From Symbiodinium natans (lineage: Eukaryota; Sar; Dinophyceae; Suessiales; Symbiodiniaceae), in NCBI GenBank assembly GCA_905221605.1, contig CAJNDS010002446.1, positions 365,537 to 429,536 on the forward strand: DNA of 64,000 bases, given 5' to 3'. How positions within the stretch are numbered: position 1 is the stretch's first letter; every line of letters starts with the position of its first letter. Under the pieces are notes generated by a model. The model saw nothing but the letters and a program-made list of their open reading frames with translations. It searched no databases and was not told the origin of the DNA. Shown in pieces: positions 57,870-64,000 of the stretch. Both the position numbers and the translations under genes were made by a program.

Positions 57870-57963
57870 CTGCAAGCGGTCCCTGTGGTCATCTCAGCCG
57901 CAGGAGGAGGAAGAGGAGAAACCAGTATCTGGCTTGGATCGGGTGCACAAGCCCCACGCTTAA
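57870..57963 (+). CDS. Short terminal exon of an unrecognised gene
   Basis: The + frame reads SLWSSQPQEEEEEKPVSGLD then RVHKPHA and stops at TAA (57961-57963). It is acidic and low complexity. It could end the gene that includes the Pro-rich exon at 57.55-57.64 kb. Confidence 0.28.
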
Positions 57964-58164
57964 TCCGACAGTGGAATCTGTCAGGTGATTCTGTCTGAGT
58001 AGGGTATTTGCATGCAGTTGTCTGGGTGTGTGTGTGGGCGGGGGGGGGTGTACTTTAGAACAAGCCCTGGACATACTTTGGATCTGGGTTTGCTAGTTGG
58101 TTGCCCGGCTGTTGCCCGTGATGGTGCCGCAAGCTAGCTAGCCCTTTAGCGCCTTGCTTTCTTC

Positions 58165-60415
58165 ATGTCACACTCTTGTCTTGGGACCATAAGCCGTCCC
58201 CCCCCCGTCTCCCCATCCATGCGAGACTCGTTTTCCGCGCAACCAGGATCCCAAGACCTCGTCACAGCCTCCATACCCATAGGTTTTTTTTTAAAGGGCC
58301 CTTTGAAGTATCAACAGTCGGTGCGCGGCATATTGCTGAAGGTACATGAAGCTCCTTCTACCTGCAGCGCCAACGGAGGGCCCCACGAGTTGGGAGGCGA
58401 GGCAGTTGCGCGACCCGAGTGCGCAAGAGCTTTGGCAGATGGGTCCGCATCTGCCTTCTGTAGCACATGTCAGGCAGCGTTGATGGAGGAGGCTCCAACG
58501 CTTCTCCCCACCCTGAAGCCACTGGCCTGGTATCTTTGGGGTTTCGGGAGTTTAGGAAACTTTGGCATTATGTTGGCATTCATCTCGTCGGCTGCCGCTC
58601 AGATTCCACAACCTCGTGTACGGCGCCGAAGACATAGGCAAGGCCCACGGCTCCGTAGACACTTTTCCAGCATCCGACCTTGGCAGCTCCTCGCTGGATT
58701 TGACAAAGAGCTCGTCTGCCTGCCGAGGTCAAGGTGCTTTCAGCGTGGTGCGATACGCACGTGCCATTCAACAGGCCGACCTTGGGCGTCGTTGTGTTGA
58801 GATGAGTGGCAGAGGTGTTGAAAACAGGAAACGTATCTTCTTCTAGTTCTAGTTGAGAGCGTGACTCACGTGAGCCCATCTATGTCCATGCCAGGCTGTT
58901 CCAAGTTGTTGTGATGCTCTTCCGTCATTCTTGTATATTCCATGAGTACCGAAGGCTAGAGGCCCGCTGATACCTAACAACCACACCTCTCTTGCCTGGA
59001 CTACAAGCAGGAAAAGACCCAGTCGCAGTGGCCAGAATATGCGGTGAAGGCCTGATCCCAGGATTTCGGACTTCGGGTTTGCAGTTTGGGGTATGGGATC
59101 TAGGGTTTGGAGCATTAGGGTGTGGGGGTTGAAGTTACGGGATTCGGAGTTTAGGGTTTAGTGGTCTTCGACTTTGGGATTTTCGTGCTTGAAGGGTTTA
59201 GGGAGCGTAGGGCAGCTTGAAGTGGTTCTCTGCAAAGGAGCGTGATCTTGGCAATGCTCTTCTTGCTCTAGGCTAGGTGTGACATGCATTCTTGGGCAAC
59301 TCTCGTGGAGGTCATAAACACGAAGACCATGGAGGAGCTCGGGTATGAGGCCCCGTGCGGCCCCAATGCAGACACTTTCACAGATATCGCAGCTGCTCCG
59401 TGCAAGCAAGCAGCCAGTAGCAGGAGCTTTGCTGAGAAGTTGCCACGCCAGGCATCTGTGAACCGCGAGATTTGCGTGCTGAAGATGCTGAGTCACCCGG
59501 CGCGCGACCAAAGATGGCCATGCAGCTACAGATGAACACCGTGCGTTGTGTGTGGGATGAGCTATTTGAAGCAGGGATAGTATCCCCCAAAGGACAATGA
59601 ACAAATACGCTCACCAGTCGCTATATGCAGTAATGTACCTCGCTTCGTTCAGCACTGAGGGCATCGCCAGGATGGTGGCCGCTTTCCGCTACCGTGACGG
59701 CGCTTACTTGGTCCTAGAGTGCGCAAATGGCTAGGTGGTATGGAAATATGGATCGGCTCGGCTTTACCATTTGTGTGCAGGTACGCGCACAAGGGTGATC
59801 TGCACAACATTCTGGTCGGAGCCGGCAAGCTTGAGGAGGACGGCGTGGCTGCTCTACTTCTCTAGCTTGAACTTGGCTGTGCATACTGTCAACCCGAATC
59901 GAAGGCAATCTTGCGCTCCGCAGGAAGTTGTCCGCTTCCTTGTCGGAGAGGTGGTGGCGGCGCTGTGTGCGATACATGACATAGGCGACCGTGCAGTGTT
60001 CAAATTGAAGAGTTTGTATTGCATGAGCTACGTACGAGGAGGGTATTTGACAACATTTGTTGCTATGTTTGCCTAGCCTGCGAAGGATTCATGTACGGTG
60101 ATCTCAAGCCTGAGAATGTGGTTGCAGGGCGCTGAGATGCGCTGCATCAGGCTCATTACAGTTGCAGGCGACGTGCAGTCCTTCTGCGAGCCTTTTGTGT
60201 CCTTCGTTTGGGACTGGGCGTCTCTGGAAACACATTCTGACAGCATCGGCAGATCCAGATCTTGTGTCCACCCGCAATCACAAGCACATGGACGTCTCTC
60301 ACTATATACTTATACGCCGCTGGAAGCTGAGATCACTTCTTCCAACCATGCGAAGCTTACTGACTTCGGTGGATGTCGCCCCGTCACAGAGGAGGTGCTG
60401 CTTGCTTAAGTCTTA
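58165..60415 (+). CDS. Serine/threonine protein kinase, AGC/PDK1-like
   Basis: Kinase subdomains appear in order: glycine loop CRGQGAFSVVRYAR (58721-58762), VINTKTMEELGYE after beta-3 (59311-59349), helix C NREICVLKMLSHP (59461-59499), beta-4/5 and hinge RMVAAFRYRDGAYLVLECA (about 59671-59727), GDLHNIL (59794-59814), helix E VVRFLVGEVVAALCAIHDI (59927-59983), catalytic loop FMYGDLKPENV (60087-60119) and HAKLTDFGGCRPVTEE (about 60346-60393). The joins at 59730-59780, 59985-60085 and 60124-60331 restore an unbroken domain and are all GC-AG introns. The catalytic loop is Y-G-D, not the usual R-D, so it is a non-RD kinase. The text before VINTK reads WATLVEV, with Glu where the ATP-binding Lys is expected; a missed splice (AG|GTC at 59310) could supply the Lys from another exon. 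The APE and C-terminal lobe are not recognised downstream. Weak N-terminal exons start at about 58.17 kb. Confidence 0.8.
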
Positions 60416-61620
60416 GAACTCGAAAGGGAGCGTGCTGAAATGCGCTGAAAGCCTGAGCGCGAGAGCGCATGCGGCGGTCCTCCATTCACCTCGTGACCAG
60501 TTCTCACACCCTCCGTCCCTCCGTGCCACACAGTCGCACAAAACGGCAGATTCGACTGCAGGGTTCCTGCCCAAGCCTGCCTTAGTCTTAGCTTTAGCCT
60601 TAGCCTTAGCCTTCCTGCGCGAAGCGATGGGGCGCTTTCGTGGCTTGGTTCATCTGGCCGCCGCCTGGCAGACAGGGGTGACAGGGGTGACAAGGTCCCA
60701 GACTCGAACGCCGCATCCCGACACCCCGAAACCCTGAGGCTAGGCTAGGCCCGGCTAAGCTAGCCATCAGAAGCCACGACAAAGCCTCATCGTCAACACC
60801 CCGAACCCTGGCACACAGGGAACCCATGAAAGTTAAGACCTCAAGGCCCTATAAACCCACAAACGCGCGCGCCCGCACCTTATAAGGCCTTGGCACTCGC
60901 CGCGGGTCATGGTCAGCTCACTGTGCTTTAGCTTCTGAAAGTTTGCGGCTGAGGGTTGGTCAGGGTTTCTAGGATTTTGGTTTTACGGGCTTGAGGGTTG
61001 CAAGCCGAATTTTCAGAAGAACTTCAAATGGTTCAGGGGTTCGCATGGGTGGGCCTACAGAATACAGGGTTAGGATGGAGGGAAACCCTAAACCCTAAAC
61101 CCTCAGAAGGGCTTTCTGCTTCCTTGAGCTATATGGTCACTTCTGTAACTTCGCGTCCCTTTGATGTTCCTGTTGTAGTGCAGCCAAACGGGGCCATAGT
61201 GACATAATGCAAGCCTGAACCCAGGGGAGAGAGTTGTAATGCGCAACCTGCCATCTGAAAAGTCAGAAGGGTCAAGACAAGAAACATCGAGGCTGCAGAG
61301 TATGGGTCGAGGAGATGCGAGTGTAGTCAACACGGGGAAGCATCTACCAATCAGGGAGTGTGCCCGCCTTCTTTGGCTGCAATGTCGCACAATCTCGCCT
61401 CAAGGGCCACCTAGGAGGGTTCCTTTTTGAGGACGCCTAGTGGAGAGCAGCCCCCCCCACCACAACAGGGCTTGTCATACGATGCTCCGAAGGAGTAAGT
61501 CCAAGGTGCCAGTGGTTCGTGGAGACTCCCTGGGCCGTCGGGTAACCTGGCTGGATTCAGCAACACAAAATAACGGTAATAGTCGTAATGCTAGTAAGAA
61601 TCGTACAGCAGTAGTAATAT
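60416..61620 (+). other. Possible 3' part of the kinase gene and unrecognised exons
   Basis: DRGDKVPDSNAASRHPETLR (about 60683-60735) and RRVKTRNIEAAEYGSRRCEC (about 61268-61327) look coding on the + strand, and SKVPVVRGDSLGRRVTWLDS (about 61499-61558) likewise. None carries a motif I can place in a kinase C-lobe. Telomere-like ACCCTAAACCCTAAACCCTC occurs at 61084-61103, and 61560-61760 is AT-rich with TAATAGTAATAATGG repeats. Confidence 0.28.
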
Positions 61621-62011
61621 AGTAGCAATAATAGTAATAATGGTAAACATCATAGTAATAATGGTTAATAATAGTAATGAACAAAGTAGAAATAGCAGCA
61701 ATGGTATTAGCAGTAATAATATCAATAAGAAGAATAGTCATAGTAACATCAATAGCAATAATACCTTAAGACCTTTTGGACCTTGGCTTAGCAAAAATGG
61801 GGGTCCACGAAATGGGGGCTTCGGGTGGCCCGCGCTGACAAAGCCAGGAAAGCCATGAACAGCGGGCACCCGTCTACACACTTGACGGTAATCGGGGCGG
61901 TTACTCGCCCACGAGAGCCATGGCTGCAACACAAGCTGCTGCTGGTGCGGTGGTTCGGGTCTTCAGCGCCTTGTTCAGGGTGTCCTGAGCATGGCAGAGA
62001 TGGGCTGAGGT

Positions 62012-64000
62012 ATGCGATGCCACGATTTTCAGCCAGATTCCGATGGACCGAAGACCACCCTGCAAGCCGGATCCACCTTCGAGCCGCAGCTGTGTGTTGT
62101 ATGGGCTTTGCCCAAGATGTCTCAGAACAGGTCAGAACATAAATGTGATCCTGCAGTCCTGAACCGACGGACTAGCCCCCCAAAATTTTCGAAGTGAACT
62201 TCAGCCTCGTCTCTGTTAATCCGTCTGTTACGTTGCATTACAAGATTCGAAGCAACAAAACGCCACATCCCTTGCTACGTCCGAGGAGGTGACCTGGACG
62301 ATGGAGGCCGGACATCCTGGCGACTGTTATTTCTACATCAGTCTGGGGCCCCGGACTTCAAGCTTTTGTATGTTTATCTTAATTTATCTTATATCTTAAT
62401 TTATATCTTAAGACACTGATGAATTCAGGATGTGGCAGGTAGGAGATTTTCGTGCTACCGTGGGTACACTTGTCTCTGGGGTGGCAGCCCGAACCCGAGG
62501 CTATGATCCTGATCCTGCCAACGTGGTGTCCTGGCAGATGCGTTAGGTGCTCCACCTTTTTTTGTTGGAGGCGGTGTCCCGTACCTCGGCTCGGGGGCCT
62601 GCGCATGGCCTGTTGATGCCTGTTGCATGTGAGTGGGGAATTCAAGGTCAACTTCTTCAAGATTGCCGCGATCCCAGGCTGCGGCGCGGCCGATGGACAG
62701 CCTCTTAGTCTTTGTGCGCGCGCTCTGCTCTCGTTTGGTCAAGAGAAATTCGTTGTGTGCTCAAGGCCTGAACATCCCTTCCTCTGTCACCACCTCGGTG
62801 CTGCTGCCCGCAGAGCTGCCTGCGTGTGAGCACTGCGTGCTGCGTTGGGAATGGACTGGGCACCAGCAGGCGGGATGTCGAGATGACAGCTGAAGAGATG
62901 GCCCTCTTGCCCCCCCCCCCTCTCTAAATCAGTAGCAGGAACATGTCCAGCCGTTGGTTGAGTTCGATGAAATCACAATGCAACATCAAGCACATTCCGA
63001 TATGATTTTTGCACAGCTGGCCTTTACTAAATAACGGGTATCACAGGAAGTAAGTCAACCAACGAATTTGAAGCTCTTCGGAACTGCAAACACCTTGAAC
63101 ACGGCAAAGATACATATCGCCACACCAGCACCAGCTTGTATTCTACCTAAACCTTTAGACCCTTTGTTTCATCATGATTCTGAATACTTCCCCACTCCGT
63201 AGATATCATGAAGCCACCACGCCAATTCCATCTGAACATCGTCCAAAACATGCTCTCAAAGTAGGCGTGCAGGTGCTTCAAAGCGTTGGGGGTGTGGCTC
63301 TTCAACGCTAAACTGTAAAAGGCGAATTAGCCCGCCGATTTAAACCATGACTCCCAATTAAACCACCACTAGACCCCTAATCAAACATGAAGCCATAGCC
63401 CATGCCCATACCCAACCTTCCCAGAGATTCCTATCTGTCAGGTGGTCAACATCGAGTTTTACGTACAATGTGCAGACATCCAGGAGACTGGGTAGGGTGT
63501 AGAGTTCAGGCTAGAACTTTCTGTGAGCAGTTTCATTGTGGTCTTCCCTAGTTCACCTCGCAGATTGCCAGCAGCGCCCCGCCCGTGCTGCCCTCCCCGG
63601 TGACAGCCATCGCGGGCATTGAGCACTTGCCATCGGGAGCCGACAGTTACCGCAAGGCTTGGGGGGGGGGGGGGTGGATTTAGGGGTATTAACAGGGTTT
63701 CGGGATGCAGACCCGGGCTTGAGGTGTACAACGGCCAGGGTCCCGACGAGCAGTACCTTGTCGGGCCTGCAGTGGCAACTTACAGCTCTTGCGACGTGAG
63801 CACGGCAGGCACTCATGGTTGGTCTCTCCCCTGATTCGCCAAGCTAAGCTTAAGCTCCTCACGCCAGAACATAAACCGTCCGTTGCAGATTGAAGGTTGC
63901 CTGGGCTTGGGAGTCGTTCCGATTAGCTCGACGTCGCCGTCTGCAGCAACCTCTACGACCTCGGCGACTTCGGCTGCCGGGTCAGGATGTACATGCACGT
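62012..64000 (+). CDS. LPMO / chitin-binding type-4-like secreted protein, truncated at window end
   Basis: The protein resembles the LPMO_10/chitin-binding type-4 family, copper enzymes that cleave polysaccharides oxidatively. Exons read: GPKTTLQAGSTF (ends 62080), EVTWTMEAGHPGDCYFYISL (62286-62345), NFFKIAAIPGCGAADGQ (about 62650-62700), LPAELPACEHCVLRWEWTGH then QQ (about 62804-62869), VVNIEFYVQCADIQ (63442-63483), IASSAPPVLPSPVTAIAGIE then HLPSGADSYRK (63564-63656), VYNGQGPDEQYLVGPAVATY then SSCD (63724-63795) and IEGCLGLGVVPISS (63899 onward), followed by a Ser/Thr/Ala linker running off the edge. The anchored introns are GA, GC, GA, GC and GT type (62081-62285, 62870-63441, 63484-63563, 63657-63723, 63796-63898). 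H in AGHPGD and the FYVQCADI strand match family landmarks. The N-terminal copper-binding His and signal peptide are not found, so activity is inferred. Confidence 0.62.
63660..63674. repeat. Poly-G run in an LPMO-gene intron
   Basis: A run of about 14 G, with GTGGATTTAGGGG after it, lies inside the 67-bp intron 63657-63723. It leaves GC-AG ends intact. Confidence 0.85.

Overview
This looks like nuclear DNA of a dinoflagellate, probably from the Symbiodiniaceae/Suessiales or a relative such as Polarella or Prorocentrum. Three things point that way. First, recognisable eukaryotic domains are cut into short exons. Second, where protein homology fixes both sides of an intron, the 5' splice site is mostly GC or GA rather than GT, and the 3' site is AG followed by G. 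Third, TTTAGGG-like telomeric sequence is scattered through introns and intergenic DNA. No rRNA, tRNA, bacterial operon or CRISPR is visible. Every coding segment I can read with confidence is on the + strand, which fits the co-directional gene arrangement of dinoflagellates. Strand is less certain for the unrecognised exons.

Layout. 0-0.4 kb: a degenerate GGGATGAGTTT-type tandem repeat. 0.4-5.3 kb: weak exons, then a cysteine-rich, PAN/apple-like multi-exon gene (about 2.25-5.29 kb). 5.3-15.4 kb: sparse plausible exons (7.7-9.9, 13.0-13.6, and an LRR-like piece at 14.6-15.4 kb) among low-complexity DNA. 15.6-28.9 kb: a gene-free block of about 13 kb. It holds telomere-like DNA, a GA/CT-rich repeat with a ~650-bp period, a 1.5-kb unit present twice that carries an 87-bp hairpin array, a 54-bp array with a 28-bp palindrome, ATCATAATTATGAT palindromes, a CTCCAGCCC tract and a 2.9-kb TTTAAACGATTTAATT satellite with ~400-bp higher-order units. 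29.1-34.2 kb: leucine-rich repeats followed by exons with a repeated (N/D)P(T/S)G(H/Q)YSL ... W-x-(V/I)-P module. 34.2-38.25 kb: unrecognised but coding-like exons, the last ending in a stop. 40.7-41.9 kb: an EF-hand protein with three canonical loops. 42.3-43.3 kb: unrecognised exons. 43.8-46.5 kb: tandem RanBP2-type zinc-finger exons. 47.7-49.4 kb: a complete PARP catalytic domain, exon by exon, with its H-Y-E triad. 49.5-58.0 kb: unrecognised exons and microsatellites. 58.2-60.4 kb: a Ser/Thr protein kinase, readable from the glycine loop to DFG. 62.0-64.0 kb: an LPMO/chitin-binding-type-4-like secreted enzyme, cut off by the window end.

The genes do not form an obvious pathway. The one functional link proposed is that the zinc fingers (43.8-46.5 kb) and the PARP domain (47.7-49.4 kb) may be one ADP-ribosyltransferase gene. 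Exon edges were assigned by eye from domain continuity and should be treated as models.
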